Positions 1 through 13,898 of a stretch of 64,000 nucleotides of DNA are shown here, in pieces. Made by a program: the position numbers and the translations under genes. The first letter of the stretch is position 1; each line of letters starts with the position of its first letter. Location of the stretch: contig CAJVRQ020000074.1 in NCBI GenBank assembly GCA_911728435.2, positions 124,001-188,000 of the forward strand. The letters run 5' to 3'. This stretch comes from Apoderus coryli. Lineage: Eukaryota > Arthropoda > Insecta > Coleoptera > Attelabidae. The notes below the pieces were generated by a model. That model was not told the DNA's origin. It saw nothing but the letters and a program-made list of their open reading frames with translations, and did not search any database.

Positions 1-296
1 TTACTTTTAATTTCTAAGTGAGAAAACAGTTTTTTGGGAGCCATTTGAAACGTTTAATTCTAAATAACAATATTTTAGTAACAAAACGCGCTAATTCGTT
101 CTAAATTGCTTATTTACGCTTAATCTAACTTATTTTCACTAATAAAATTTACTTTTAAATTCTAAGTGAGGAAACAGCTTTTTGGGAGCCATTTGAAACG
201 TTTAATTCTAAATAACAAAATTTTAGTAACAAGCCGCGCTAATTCGTTTTAAATTGCTTATTTACGCTTAATCTAACTTATTTTCACTAATAAAAT
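1..296 (+). repeat. Landmark monomers M and N at window start
   Basis: M (1-148) is recognised by TTTAATTTC instead of TTTAAATTC at 8-16, a C-to-T change that makes a T6 run before GGGAG, GAAACG at the length switch, and CAATATTTTAG instead of CAAAATTTTAG. N (149-296) has GTGAGGAAAC, GAAACG and ACAAGCCGCGC, where later N copies read ACAAACCGCGC, followed by CGTTTTAAATTGC. The M-N pair recurs through the window and anchors the comparison of larger units. Its J-K-L partners would lie upstream of base 1. Confidence 0.9.
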
Positions 297-443
297 TTAC
301 TTTTAAATTCTAAGTGAGAAAACAGCTTTTTGGGAGCCATTTGAACGTTTAATTCTAAATAACAAAATTTTAGTAACAAAACGCGCTAATTCGTTCTAAA
401 TTGCTTATTTACGCTTAATCTAACTTATTTTCACTAATAAAAT
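297..443 (+). repeat. Exemplar B monomer (147 bp)
   Basis: Type example of the short form. The length switch reads GAACGTTT, one base shorter than GAAAAGTTT and creating the palindrome AACGTT. The 3' half is the linked set CGCGCTAATTCG, CTAAATTGC, TTATTTACGC, CTAACTTATTTTCAC. B carries five CpG sites against three in A. Confidence 0.9.
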
Positions 444-591
444 TTACTTTTAAATTCTAAGTGAGAAAACAGCTTTTTGGGAGCCATTTGAAAAGTTTAA
501 TTCTAAATAACAAAATTTTAGTAACAAAACGCGCTAAATCGTTTTAATTTGCTTTTTTATGCTTAATCTAATTTCTTTAGACCAATAAAAT

Positions 592-738
592 TTACTTTTA
601 AATTCTAAGTGAGAAAACAGCTTTTTGGCAGCCATTTGAACGTTCAATTCTAAATAACAAAATTTTAGTAAAAAAACGCGCTAATTCGTTCTAAATTGCT
701 TATTTACGCTTAATCTAACTTATTTTCACTAATAAAAT
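592..738 (+). repeat. Exemplar P monomer (147 bp)
   Basis: P is marked by GGCAGCC (G38 to C) and GTAAAAAAACGCGC (C82 to A), with a B-type 3' half. It nearly always follows an A-like monomer ending CTTTAGACTAAT. Other P copies are near 3850, 4590, 5920, 7685, 7980, 8717, 10044, 10782, 11878, 12911, 14588, 34829, 37484, 46814, 47698, 50800, 53421, 54190, 56078 and 56850. P is rare between 17 and 34 kb, where I saw only a diverged GGCAGTC copy near 25520. Confidence 0.85.
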
Positions 739-886
739 TTACTTTTAAATTCTAAGTGAGAAAACAGCTTTTTGGGAGCCATTTGAAAAGTTTAATTCTA
801 AATAACAAAATTTTAGTAACAAAACGCGCTAATTCGTTCCAAATTGCTTATTTACGCTTAATCTAATTTCTTTTGACTAATAAAAT

Positions 887-1033
887 TAACTTTTAAATTC
901 TAAGTGAGAAAACAGCTTTTTGGGAGCCATTTGAACGTTTAATTCTAAATATCAAAATTTTAGTAACAAAACGCTCTAATACGTTCTAAATTGCTTTTTT
1001 ATGCTTAATCTAATTTCTTTTGACTAATAAAAT
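887..1033 (+). repeat. Exemplar D monomer (147 bp)
   Basis: D is marked by TAAATATC (A67 to T), CGCTCTAATACG, CTAAATTGC and TTTTTTATGC, with the short AACG switch. It is a mixture of the two common 3' haplotypes and recurs in both the 1-17 kb and 46-58 kb blocks. Confidence 0.85.
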
Positions 1034-1624
1034 TTACTTTTAAATTCTAAGTGAGAAAACAGCTTTTTGGGAGCCATTTGAACGTTTAATTCTAAATAAC
1101 AAAATTTTAGTAACAAAACGCGCTAATTCGTTCTAAATTGCTAATTTACGCTTAATCTAACTTATTTTCACTAATAAAATTTACTTTTAAATTCTATGTG
1201 AGAAAACAGCTTTTTGGGAGCCATTTGAAAAGTTTAATTCTAAATAACAAAATTTTAGTAACAAAACGCTCTAATTCGTTCTAATTTGCTTTTTTATGCT
1301 TAATCTAATTTGTTTTGACTAATAAAATTTACTTTTATATTCTAAGTGAGAAAACAGCTTTTTGGGAGCCATTTGAAAAGTTTAATTCTAAATAACAAAA
1401 TTTTAGTAACAAAACGCGCTAAATCGTTCTAATTTGCTTTTTTATGCTTAATCTAATTTCTTTTGACCAATAAAATTTACTTTTAAATTCTAAGTGAGAA
1501 AACAGCTTTTTGGGAGCCATTTGAAAAGTTTAATTCTAAATAACAAAATTTTAGTAACAAAACGCTCTAATTCGTTCTAATTTGCTTTTTTATGCTTAAT
1601 CTAATTTGTTTTGACTAATAAAAT

Positions 1625-1748
1625 TTACTTTTATTTTCTAAGTGAGAAAACAGCTTTTTGGGAGCCATTTGAAAAGTTTAATTCTAAATAACAAAATTTT
1701 AGTAACAAAACGCACTAATTCGTTCTAATTTCTTTTGACTAATAAAAT
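1625..1748 (+). repeat. Shortened 124-bp monomer (24-bp internal deletion)
   Basis: The 3' part runs CGTTCTAATTTCTTTTGAC, so the usual GC-T6-ATGCTTAAT stretch is missing. The lost 24 bp lie between two copies of TCTAATTT in a normal A monomer, and one copy remains at the join (about 1723-1731). This is the expected product of slippage or single-strand annealing between short direct repeats. I saw no other monomer with this deletion. Confidence 0.9.
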
Positions 1749-4700
1749 TTACTTTTAAATTCTAAGTGAGAAAACAGCTTTTTGGGAGCCATTTGAAAAG
1801 TTTAATTCTAATTAACAAAATTTTAGTAACAAAACGCTCTAATTCGTTCTAAATTGCTTATTTACGCTTAATCTAACTTATTTTCACTAATAAAATTTAC
1901 TTTTAAATTCTAAGTGAGAAAACAGCTTTTTGGGAGCCATTTGAAAAGTTTAATTCTAAATAACAAAATTTTAGTAACAAAACGCGCTAAATCGTTCTAG
2001 TTTGCTTTTTTATGCTTAATCTAATTTCTTTTGACTAATAAAATTTACTTTTATATTCTAAGTGAGAAAACAGCTTTTTGGGAGCCATTTGAAAAGTTTA
2101 ATTCTAAATAACAAAATTTTAGTAACAAAACGCTCTAATTCGTTCTAATTTGCTTTTTTACGCTTAATCTAATTTCTTTTGACTAATAAAATTAACTTTT
2201 AAATTCTAAGTGAGAAAACAGCTTTTTGGGAGCCATTTGAACGTTTAATTCTAAATAACAAAATTTTAGTAACAAAACGCGCTAATTCGTTCTAAATTGC
2301 TTATTTACGCTTAATCTAACTTATTTTCACTAATAAAATTTACTTTTAAATTCTAAGTGAGAAAACAGCTTTTTGGGAGCCATTTGAAAAGTTTAATTCT
2401 AAATAACAAAATTTTAGTAACAAAACGCGCTAAATCGTTCTAATTTGCTTTTTTATGCTTAATCTAATTTCTTTTGACTAATAAAATTTACTTTTAAATT
2501 CTAAGTGAGAAAACAGCTTTTTGGGAGCCATTTGAAAAGTTTAATTCTAATTAACAAAATTTTAGTAACAAAACGCTCTAATTCGTTCTAAATTGCTTAT
2601 TTACGCTTAACCTAACTTATTTTTACTAATAAAATTTACTTTTAAATTCTAAGTGAGAAAACAGCTTTTTGGGAGCCATTTGAAAAGTCTAATTCTAAAT
2701 AACAAAATTTTAGTAACAAAACGCGCTAAATCGTTCTAATTTGCTTTTTTATGCTTAATCTAATTTCTTTTGACTAATAAAATTTACTTTTAAATTCTAA
2801 GTGAGAAAACAGCTTTTTGGGAGCCATTTGAAAAGTTTAATTCTAATTAACAAAATTTTAGTAACAAAACGCTCTAATTCGTTCTAATTTGCTTTTTTAC
2901 GCTTAATCTAATTTCTTTTGACTAATAAAATTAACTTTTAAATTCTAAGTGAGGAAACAGCTTTTTGGGAGCCATTTGAACGTTTAATTCTAAATAACAA
3001 AATTTTAGTAACAAAACGCGCTAATTCGTTCTAAATTGCTTATTTACGCTTAATCTAATTTCTTTTGACTAATAAAATTAACTTTTAAATTCTAAGTGAG
3101 AAAACAGCTTTTTGGGAGCCATTTGAACGTTTAATTCTAAATATCAAAATTTTAGTAACAAAACGCTCTAATACGTTCTAAATTGCTTTTTTATGCTTAA
3201 TCTAATTTCTTTTGACTAATAAAATTTACTTTTAAATTCTAAGTGAGAAAACAGCTTTTTGGGAGCCATTTGAAAAGTTTAATTCTAATTAACAAAATTT
3301 TAGTAACAAAACGCTCTAATTCGTTCTAAATTGCTTATTTACGCTTAATCTAACTTATTTTCACTAATAAAATTTACTTTTAAATTCTAAGTGAGAAAAC
3401 AGCTTTTTGGGAGCCATTTGAAAAGTTTAATTCTAAATAACAAAATTTTAGTAACAAAACGCGCTAAATCGTTCTAATTTGCTTTTTTATGCTTAATCTA
3501 ATTTCTTTTCACTAATAAAATTTACTTTTAAATTCTAAGTGAGAAAACAGCTTTTTGGGAGCCATTTGAACGTTTAATACTAAATAACAAAATTTTAGTA
3601 ACAAAACGCGCTAATTCGTTCTAAATTGCTTATTTACGCTTAATCTAACTTATTTTCACTAATAAAATTTACTTTTAAATTCTAAGTGAGAAAACAGCTT
3701 TTTGGGAGCCATTTTAAAAGTTTAATTCTAAATAACAAAATTTTAGTAACAAAACGCGCTAAATCGTTCTAATTTGCTTTTTTATGCTTAATCTAATTTC
3801 TTTAGACTAATAAAATTTACTTTTAAATTCTAAGTGAGAAAACAGCTTTTTGGCAGCCATTTGAACGTTTAATTCTAAATAACAAAATTTTAGTAAAAAA
3901 ACGCGCTAATTCGTTCTAAATTGCTTATTTACGCTTAATCTAACTTATTTTCACTAATAAAATTTACTTTTAAATTCTAAGTGAGAAAACAGCTTTTTGG
4001 GAGCCATTTGAACGTTTAATTCTAAATATCAAAATTTTAGTAACAAAACGCTCTAATACGTTCTAAATTGCTTTTTTATGCTTAATCTAATTTCTTTTGA
4101 CTAATAAAATTTACTTTTAAATTCTAAGTGAGAAAACAGCTTTTTGGGAGCCATTTGAACGTTTAATTCTAAATAACAAAATTTTAGTAACAAAACGCGC
4201 TAATTCGTTCTAAATTGCTAATTTACGCTTAATCTAACTTATTTTCACTAATAAAATTTACTTTTAAATTCTAAGTGAGAAAACAGCTTTTTGGGAGCCA
4301 TTTGAAAAGTTTACTTCTAAATAACAAAATTTTAGTAACAAAACGCGCTAAATTGTTCTAATTTGCTTTTTTATGCTTAATCTAATTTCTTTTGACCAAT
4401 AAAATTTACTTTTAAATTCTAAGTGAGAAAACAGCTTTTTGGGAGCCATTTGAAAAGTTTAATTCTAAATAACAAAATTTTAGTAACAAAACGCGCTAAA
4501 TCGTTCTAATTTGCTTTTTTATGCTTAATCTAATTTCTTTAGACTAATAAAATTTACTTTTAAATTCTAAGTGAGAAAACAGCTTTTTGGCAGCCATTTG
4601 AACGTTTAATTCTAAATAACAAAATTTTAGTAAAAAAACGCGCTAATTCGTTCTAAATTGCTTATTTACGCTTAATCTAACTTATTTTCACTAATAAAAT

Positions 4701-7700
4701 TTACTTTTAAATTCTAAGTGAGAAAACAGCTTTTTGGGAGCCATTTGAAAAGTTTAATTCTAAATAACAAAATTTTAGTAACAAAATGCGCTAATTCATT
4801 CTAAATTGCTTATTTACGCTTAATCTAATTTCTTTTGACTAATAAAATTAACTTTTAAATTCTAAGTGAGAAAACAGCTTTTTGGGAGCCATTTGAACGT
4901 TTAATTCTAAATAACAAAATTTTAGTAACAAAACGCGCTAATTCGTTCTAAATTGCTAATTTACGCTTAATCTAACTTATTTTCACTAATAAAATTTACT
5001 TTTAAATTCTAAGTGAGAAAACAGCTTTTTGGGAGCCATTTGAAAAGTTTAATTCTAAATAACAAAATTTTAGTAACAAAACGCGCTAATTCGTTCTAAA
5101 TTGCTTATTTACGCTTAATCTAATTTCTTTTGACTAATAAAATTAACTTTTAAATTCTAAGTGAGAAAACAGCTTTTTGGGAGCCATTTGAACGTTTAAT
5201 TCTAAATATCAAAATTTTAGTAACAAAACGCTCTAATACGTTCTAAATTGCTTTTTTATGCTTAATCTAATTTCTTTTGACTAATAAAATTTACTTTTAA
5301 ATTCTAAGTGAGAAAACAGCTTTTTGGGAGCCATTTGAACGTTTAATTCTAAATAACAAAATTTTAGTAACAAAACGCGCTAATTCGTTCTAAATTGCTA
5401 ATTTACGCTTAATCTAACTTATTTTCACTAATAAAATTTACTTTTAAATTCTAAGTGAGAAAACAGCTTTTTGGGAGCCATTTGAAAAGTTTAATTCTAA
5501 ATAACAAAATTTTAGTAACAAAACGCGCTAAATCGTTCTAATTTGCTTTTTTATGCTTAATCTAATTTCTTTTCACTAATAAAATTTACTTTTAAATTCT
5601 AAGTGAGAAAACAGCTTTTTGGGAGCCATTTGAACGTTTAATACTAAATAACAAAATTTTAGTAACAAAACGCGCTAATTCGTTCTAAATTGCTTATTTA
5701 CGCTTAATCTAACTTATTTTCACTAATAAAATTTACTTTTAAATTCTAAGTGAGAAAACAGCTTTTTGGGAGCCATTTTAAAAGTTTAATTCTAAATAAC
5801 AAAATTTTAGTAACAAAACGCGCTAAATCGTTTTAATTTGCTTTTTTATGCTTAATCTAATTTCTTTAGACTAATAAAATTTACTTTTAAATTCTAAGTG
5901 AGAAAACAGCTTTTTGGCAGCCATTTGAACGTTTAATTCTAAATAACAAAATTTTAGTAAAAAAACGCGCTAATTCGTTCTAAATTGCTTATTTACGCTT
6001 AATCTAACTTATTTTCACTAATAAAATTTACTTTTAAATTCTAAGTGAGAAAACAGCTTTTTGGGAGCCATTTGAACGTTTAATTCTAAATATCAAAATT
6101 TTAGTAACAAAACGCTCTAATACGTTCTAAATTGCTTTTTTATGCTTAATCTAATTTCTTTTGACTAATAAAATTTACTTTTAAATTCTAAGTGAGAAAA
6201 CAGCTTTTTGGGAGCCATATGAACGTTTAATTCTAAATAACAAAATTTTAGTAACAAAACGCGCTAATTCGTTCTAAATTGCTTATTTACGCTTAATCTA
6301 ACTTATTTTCACTAATAAAATTTACTTTTAAATTCTAAGTGAGAAAACAGCTTTTTGGGAGCCATTTGAACGTTTAATTCTAAATATCAAAATTTTAGTA
6401 TCAAAACGCTCTAATACGTTCTAAATTGCTTTTTTATGCTTAATCTAATTTCTTTTGACTAATAAAATTTACTTTTAAATTCTAAGTGAGAAAACAGCTT
6501 TTTGGGAGCCATTTGAACGTTTAATTCTAAATAACAAAATTTTAGTAACAAAACGCGCTAATTCGTTCTAAATTGCTAATTTACGCTTAATCTAACTTAT
6601 TTTCACTAATAAAATTTACTTTTAAATTCTAAGTGAGAAAACAGCTTTTTGGGAGCCATTTGAAAAGTTTACTTCTAAATAACAAAATTTTAGTAACAAA
6701 ACGCGCTAAATTGTTCTAATTTGCTTTTTTATGCTTAATCTAATTTCTTTTGACCAATAAAATTTACTTTTAAATTCTAAGTGAGAAAACAGCTTTTTGG
6801 GAGCCATTTGAAAAGTTTAATTCTAAATAACAAAATTTTAGTAACAAAACGCGCTAAATCGTTTTAATTTGCTTTTTTATGCTTAATCTAATTTCTTTAG
6901 ACTAATAAAATTTACTTTTAAATTCTAAGTGAGAAAACAGCTTTTTGGCAGCCATTTGAACGTTTAATTCTAAATAACAAAATTTTAGTAACAAAACGCG
7001 CTAATTCGTTCTAAATTGCTTATTTACGCTTAATCTAACTTATTTTCACTAATAAAATTTACTTTTAAATTCTAAGTGAGAAAACAGCTTTTTGGGAGCC
7101 ATTTGAAAAGTTTAATTCTAAATAACAAAATTTTAGTAACAAAATGCGCTAATTCATTCTAAATTGCTTATTTACGCTTAATCTAATTTCTTTTGACTAA
7201 TAAAATTAACTTTTAAATTCTAAGTGAGAAAACAGCTTTTTGGGAGCCATTTGAACGTTTAATTCTAAATAACAAAATTTTAGTAACAAAACGCGCTAAT
7301 TCGTTCTAAGTTGCTAATTTACGCTTAATCTAACTTATTTTCACTAATAAAATTTACTTTTAAATTCTAAGTGAGAAAACAGCTTTTTGGGAGCCATTTG
7401 AAAAGTTTACTTCTAAATAACAAAATTTTAGTAACAAAACGCGCTAAATTGTTCTAATTTGCTTTTTTATGCTTAATCTAATTTCTTTTGACCAATAAAA
7501 TTTACTTTTAAATTCTAAGTGAGAAAACAGCTTTTTGGGAGCCATTTGAAAAGTTTAATTCTAAATAACAAAATTTTAGTAACAAAACGCGCTAAATCGT
7601 TTTAATTTGCTTTTTTATGCTTAATCTAATTTCTTTAGACTAATAAAATTTACTTTTAAATTCTAAGTGAGAAAACAGCATTTTGGCAGCCATTTGAACG

Positions 7701-10700
7701 TTTAATTCTAAATAACAAAATTTTAGTAAAAAAACGCGCTAATTCGTTCTAAATTGCTTATTTACGCTTAATCTAACTTATTTTCACTAATAAAATTTAC
7801 TTTTAAATTCTAAGTGAGAAAACAGCTTTTTGGGAGCCATTTTAAAAGTTTAATTCTAAATAACAAAATTTTAGTAACAAAACGCGCTAAATCGTTTTAA
7901 TTTGCTTTTTTATGCTTAATCTAATTTCTTTAGACTAATAAAATTTACTTTTAAATTCTAAGTGAGAAAACAGCTTTTTGGCAGCCATTTGAACGTTTAA
8001 TTCTAAATAACAAAATTTTAGTAAAAAAACGCGCTAATTCGTTCTAAATTGCTTATTTACGCTTAATCTAACTTATTTTCACTAATAAAATTTACTTTTA
8101 AATTCTAAGTGAGAAAACAGCTTTTTGGGAGCCATTTGAACGTTTAATTCTAAATATCAAAATTTTAGTATCAAAACGCTCTAATACGTTCTAAATTGCT
8201 TTTTTATGCTTAATCTAATTTCTTTTGACTAATAAAATTTACTTTTAAATTCTAAGTGAGAAAACAGCTTTTTGGGAGCCATTTGAACGTTTAATTCTAA
8301 ATAACAAAATTTTAGTAACAAAACGCGCTAATTCGTTCTAAATTGCTAATTTACGCTTAATCTAACTTATTTTCACTAATAAAATTTACTTTTAAATTCT
8401 AAGTGAGAAAACAGCTTTTTGGGAGCCATTTGAAAAGTTTACTTCTAAATAACAAAATTTTAGTAACAAAACGCGCTAAATTGTTCTAATTTGCTTTTTT
8501 ATGCTTAATCTAATTTCTTTTGACCAATAAAATTTACTTTTAAATTCTAAGTGAGAAAACAGCTTTTTGGGAGCCATTTGAAAAGTTTAATTCTAAATAA
8601 CAAAATTTTAGTAACAAAACGCGCTAAATCGTTCTAATTTGCTTTTTTATGCTTAATCTAATTTCTTTAGACTAATAAAATTTACTTTTAAATTCTAAGT
8701 GAGAAAACAGCTTTTTGGCAGCCATTTGAACGTTTAATTCTAAATAACAAAATTTTAGTAAAAAAACGCGCTAATTCGTTCTAAATTGCTTATTTACGCT
8801 TAATCTAACTTATTTTCACTAATAAAATTTACTTTTAAATTCTAAGTGAGAAAACAGCTTTTTGGGAGCCAATTGAAAAGTTTAATTCTAAATAACAAAA
8901 TTTTAGTAACAAAATGCGCTAATTCGTTCTAAATTGCTTATTTACGCTTAATCTAATTTCTTTTGACTAATAAAATTAACTTTTAAATTCTAAGTGAGAA
9001 AACAGCTTTTTGGGAGCCATTTGAACGTTTAATTCTAAATAACAAAATTTTAGTAACAAAACGCGCTAATTCGTTCTAAATTGCTAATTTACGCTTAATC
9101 TAACTTATTTTCACTAATAAAATTTACTTTTAAATTCTAAGTGAGAAAACAGCTTTTTGGGAGCCATTTGAAAAGTTTAATTCTAAATAACAAAATTTTA
9201 GTAACAAAACGCGCTAATTCGTTCTAAATTGCTTATTTACGCTTAATCTAATTTCTTTTGACTAATAAAATTAACTTTTAAATTCTAAGTGAGAAAACAG
9301 CTTTTTGGGAGCCATTTGAACGTTTAATTCTAAATATCAAAATTTTAGTAACAAAACGCTCTAATACGTTCTAAATTGCTTTTTTATGCTTAATCTAATT
9401 TCTTTTGACTAATAAAATTTACTTTTAAATTCTAAGTGAGAAAACAGCTTTTTGGGAGCCATTTGAACGTTTAATTCTAAATAACAAAATTTTAGTAACA
9501 AAACGCGCTAATTCGTTCAAAATTGCTAATTTACGCTTAATCTAACTTATTTTCACTAATAAAATTTACTTTTAAATTCTAAGTGAGAAAACAGCTTTTT
9601 GGGAGCCATTTGAAAAGTTTAATTCTAAATAACAAAATTTTAGTAACAAAACGCGCTAAATCGTTCTAATTTGCTTTTTTATGCTTAATCTAATTTCTTT
9701 TCACTAATAAAATTTACTTTTAAATTCTAAGTGAGAAAACAGCTTTTTGGGAGCCATTTGAACGTTTAATTCTAAATAACAAAATTTTAGTAACAAAACG
9801 CGCTAATTCGTTCTAAATTGCTTATTTACGCTTAATCTAACTTATTTTCACTAATAAAATTTACTTTTAAATTCTAAGTGAGAAAACAGCTTTTTGGGAG
9901 CCATTTTAAAAGTTTAATTCTAAATAACAAAATTTTAGTAACAAAACGCGCTAAATCGTTTTAATTTGCTTTTTTATGCTTAATCTAATTTCTTTAGACT
10001 AATAAAATTTACTTTTAAATTCTAAGTGAGAAAACAGCTTTTTGGCAGCCATTTGAACGTTTAATTCTAAATAACAAAATTTTAGTAAAAAAACGCGCTA
10101 ATTCGTTCTAAATTGCTTATTTACGCTTAATCTAACTTATTTTCACTAATAAAATTTACTTTTAAATTCTAAGTGAGAAAACAGCTTTTTGGGAGCCATT
10201 TGAACGTTTAATTCTAAATATCAAAATTTTAGTAACAAAACGCTCTAATACGTTCTAAATTGCTTTTTTATGCTTAATCTAATTTCTTTTGACTAATAAA
10301 ATTTACTTTTAAATTCTAAGTGAGAAAACAGCTTTTTGGGAGCCATATGAACGTTTAATTCTAAATAACAAAATTTTAGTAACAAAACGCGCTAATTCGT
10401 TCTAAATTGCTAATTTACGCTTAATCTAACTTATTTTCACTAATAAAATTTACTTTTAAATTCTAAGTGAGAAAACAGCTTTTTGGGAGCCATTTGAAAA
10501 GTTTACTTCTAAATAACAAAATTTTAGTAACAAAACGCGCTAAATTGTTCTAATTTGCTTTTTTTATGCTTAATCTAATTTCTTTTGACCAATAAAATTT
10601 ACTTTTAAATTCTAAGTGAGAAAACAGCTTTTTGGGAGCCATTTGAAAAGTTTAATTCTAAATAACAAAATTTTAGTAACAAAACGCGCTAAATCGTTTT

Positions 10701-11336
10701 AATTTGCTTTTTTATGCTTAATCTAATTTCTTTAGACTAATAAAATTTACTTTTAAATTCTAAGTGAGAAAACAGCATTTTGGCAGCCATTTGAACGTTT
10801 AATTCTAAATAACAAAATTTTAGTAAAAAAACGCGCTAATTCGTTCTAAATTGCTTATTTACGCTTAATCTAACTTATTTTCACTAATAAAATTTACTTT
10901 TAAATTCTAAGTGAGAAAACAGCTTTTTGGGAGCCATTTGAAAAGTTTAATTCTAAATAACAAAATTTTAGTAACAAAATGCGCTAATTCGTTCTAAATT
11001 GCTTATTTACGCTTAATCTAATTTCTTTTGACTAATAAAATTAACTTTTAAATTCTAAGTGAGAAAACAGCTTTTTGGGAGCCATTTGAACGTTTAATTC
11101 TAAATAACAAAATTTTAGTAACAAAACGCGCTAATTCGTTCTAAATTGCTAATTTACGCTTAATCTAACTTATTTTCACTAATAAAATTTACTTTTAAAT
11201 TCTAAGTGAGAAAACAGCTTTTTGGGAGCCATTTGAAAAGTTTAATTCTAAATAACAAAATTTTAGTAACAAAACGCGCTAAATCGTTCTAATTTGCTTT
11301 TTTATGCTTAATCTAATTTCTTTTCACTAATAAAAT

Positions 11337-11546
11337 TTACTTTTAAATTCTAAGTGAGAAAACAGCTTTTTGGGAGCCATTTGAACGTTTAATACTAAAT
11401 AACAAAATTTTAGTAACAAAAGTGTAGCTTTTTGGGAGCCATTTGAAAAGTTTAATTCTAAATAACAAAATTTTAGTAACAAAACGCGCTAAATCGTTCT
11501 AATTTGCTTTTTTATGCTTAATCTAATTTCTTTTCACCAATAAAAT
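11337..11546 (+). repeat. Fused 210-bp unit: 85-bp net deletion with GTGT filler (copy 1)
   Basis: A B-like monomer marked by AATACTAAATAAC runs to its position 86 (11421), is followed by GTGT (11422-11425), and continues at position 28 of the next monomer (AGCTTTTTGGG). Positions 87-148 and 1-27 are lost (89 bp) and 4 bp are gained. GTGT is not found at either parental site, although AAGTG lies near the downstream one. The join therefore looks like end joining with filler rather than homologous exchange. An identical join occurs at 13984. Confidence 0.92.
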
Positions 11547-13464
11547 TTACTTTTAAATTCTAAGTGAGAAAACAGCTTTTTGGGAGCCATTTGAACGTTT
11601 AATACTAAATAACAAAATTTTAGTAACAAAACGCGCTAATTCGTTCTAAATTGCTTATTTACGCTTAATCTAACTTATTTTCACTAATAAAATTTACTTT
11701 TAAATTCTAAGTGAGAAAACAGCTTTTTGGGAGCCATTTGAAAAGTTTAATTCTAAATAACAAAATTTTAGTAACAAAACGCGCTAAATCGTTTTAATTT
11801 GCTTTTTTATGCTTAATCTAATTTCTTTAGACTAATAAAATTTACTTTTAAATTCTAAGTGAGAAAACAGCTTTTTGGCAGCCATTTGAACGTTTAATTC
11901 TAAATAACAAAATTTTAGTAAAAAAACGCGCTAATTCGTTCTAAATTGCTTATTTACGCTTAATCTAACTTATTTTCACTAATAAAATTTACTTTTAAAT
12001 TCTAAGTGAGAAAACAGCTTTTTGGGAGCCATTTGAAAAGTTTAATTCTAAATAACAAAATTTTAGTAACAAAACGCGCTAATTCGTTCTAAATTGCTTA
12101 TTTACGCTTAATCTAATTTCTTTTGACTAATAAAATTAACTTTTAAATTCTAAGTGAGAAAACAGCTTTTTGGGAGCCATTTGAACGTTTAATTCGAAAT
12201 ATCAAAATTTTAGTAACAAAACGCTCTAATACGTTCTAAATTGCTTTTTTATGCTTAATCTAATTTCTTTTGACTAATAAAATTTACTTTTAAATTCTAA
12301 GTGAGAAAACAGCTTTTTGGGAGCCATTTGAACGTTTAATTCTAAATAACAAAATTTTAGTAACAAAACGCGCTAATTCGTTCTAAATTGCTAATTTACG
12401 CTTAATCTAACTTATTTTCACTAATAAAATTTACTTTTAAATTCTAAGTGAGAAAACAGCTTTTTGGGAGCCATTTTAAAAGTTTAATTCTAAATAACAA
12501 AATTTTAGTAACAAAACGCGCTAAATCGTTTTAATTTGCTTTTTTATGCTTAATCTAATTTCTTTAGACTAATAAAATTTACTTTTAAATTCTAAGTGAG
12601 AAAACAGCTTTTTGGGAGCCATTTGAAAAGTTTACTTCTAAATAACAAAATTTTAGTAACAAAACGCGCTAAATTGTTCTAATTTGCTTTTTTATGCTTA
12701 ATCTAATTTCTTTTGACCAATAAAATTTACTTTTAAATTCTAAGTGAGAAAACAGCTTTTTGGGAGCCATTTGAAAAGTTTAATTCTAAATAACAAAATT
12801 TTAGTAACAAAACGCGCTAAATCGTTTTAATTTGCTTTTTTATGCTTAATCTAATTTCTTTAGACTAATAAAATTTACTTTTAAATTCTAAGTGAGAAAA
12901 CAGCTTTTTGGCAGCCATTTGAACGTTTAATTCTAAATAACAAAATTTTAGTAAAAAAACGCGCTAATTCGTTCTAAATTGCTTATTTACGCTTAATCTA
13001 ACTTATTTTCACTAATAAAATTTACTTTTAAATTCTAAGTGAGAAAACAGCTTTTTGGGAGCCATTTGAAAAGTTTAATTCTAAATAACAAAATTTTAGT
13101 AACAAAATGCGCTAATTCATTCTAAATTGCTTATTTACGCTTAATCTAATTTCTTTTGACTAATAAAATTAACTTTTAAATTCTAAGTGAGAAAACAGCT
13201 TTTTGGGAGCCATTTGAACGTTTAATTCTAAATAACAAAATTTTAGTAACAAAACGCGCTAATTCGTTCTAAATTGCTAATTTACGCTTAATCTAACTTA
13301 TTTTCACTAATAAAATTTACTTTTAAATTCTAAGTGAGAAAACAGCTTTTTGGGAGCCATTTGAAAAGTTTAATTCTAAATAACAAAATTTTAGTAACAA
13401 AACGCGCTAATTCGTTCTAAATTGCTTATTTACGCTTAATCTAATTTCTTTTGACTAATAAAAT

Positions 13465-13603
13465 TAACTTTTAAATTGAAAACAGCTTTTTGGGAGCCAT
13501 TTGAACGTTTAATTCTAAATATCAAAATTTTAGTAACAAAACGCTCTAATACGTTCTAAATTGCTTTTTTATGCTTAATCTAATTTCTTTTGACTAATAA
13601 AAT
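13465..13603 (+). repeat. Monomer with 8-bp deletion near its 5' end
   Basis: The sequence reads TTTTAAATTGAAAACAGC where normal copies have CTAAGTGA between AATT and GAAAAC. The D-type monomer is otherwise intact (TAAATATC, CTAATACG) and is 139 bp long. Two of the three usual + strand stops at its start are removed, but the TAA at 8-10 remains and later stops keep every frame short. Confidence 0.9.
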
Positions 13604-13898
13604 TTACTTTTAAATTCTAAGTGAGAAAACAGCTTTTTGGGAGCCATTTGAACGTTTAATTCTAAATAACAAAATTTTAGTAACAAAACGCGCTAATTCG
13701 TTCAAAATTGCTAATTTACGCTTAATCTAACTTATTTTCACTAATAAAATTTACTTTTAAATTCTAAGTGAGAAAACAGCTTTTTGGGAGCCATTTGAAA
13801 AGTTTAATTCTAAATAACAAAATTTTAGTAACAAAACGCGCTAAATCGTTCTAATTTGCTTTTTTATGCTTAATCTAATTTCTTTTCACTAATAAAAT

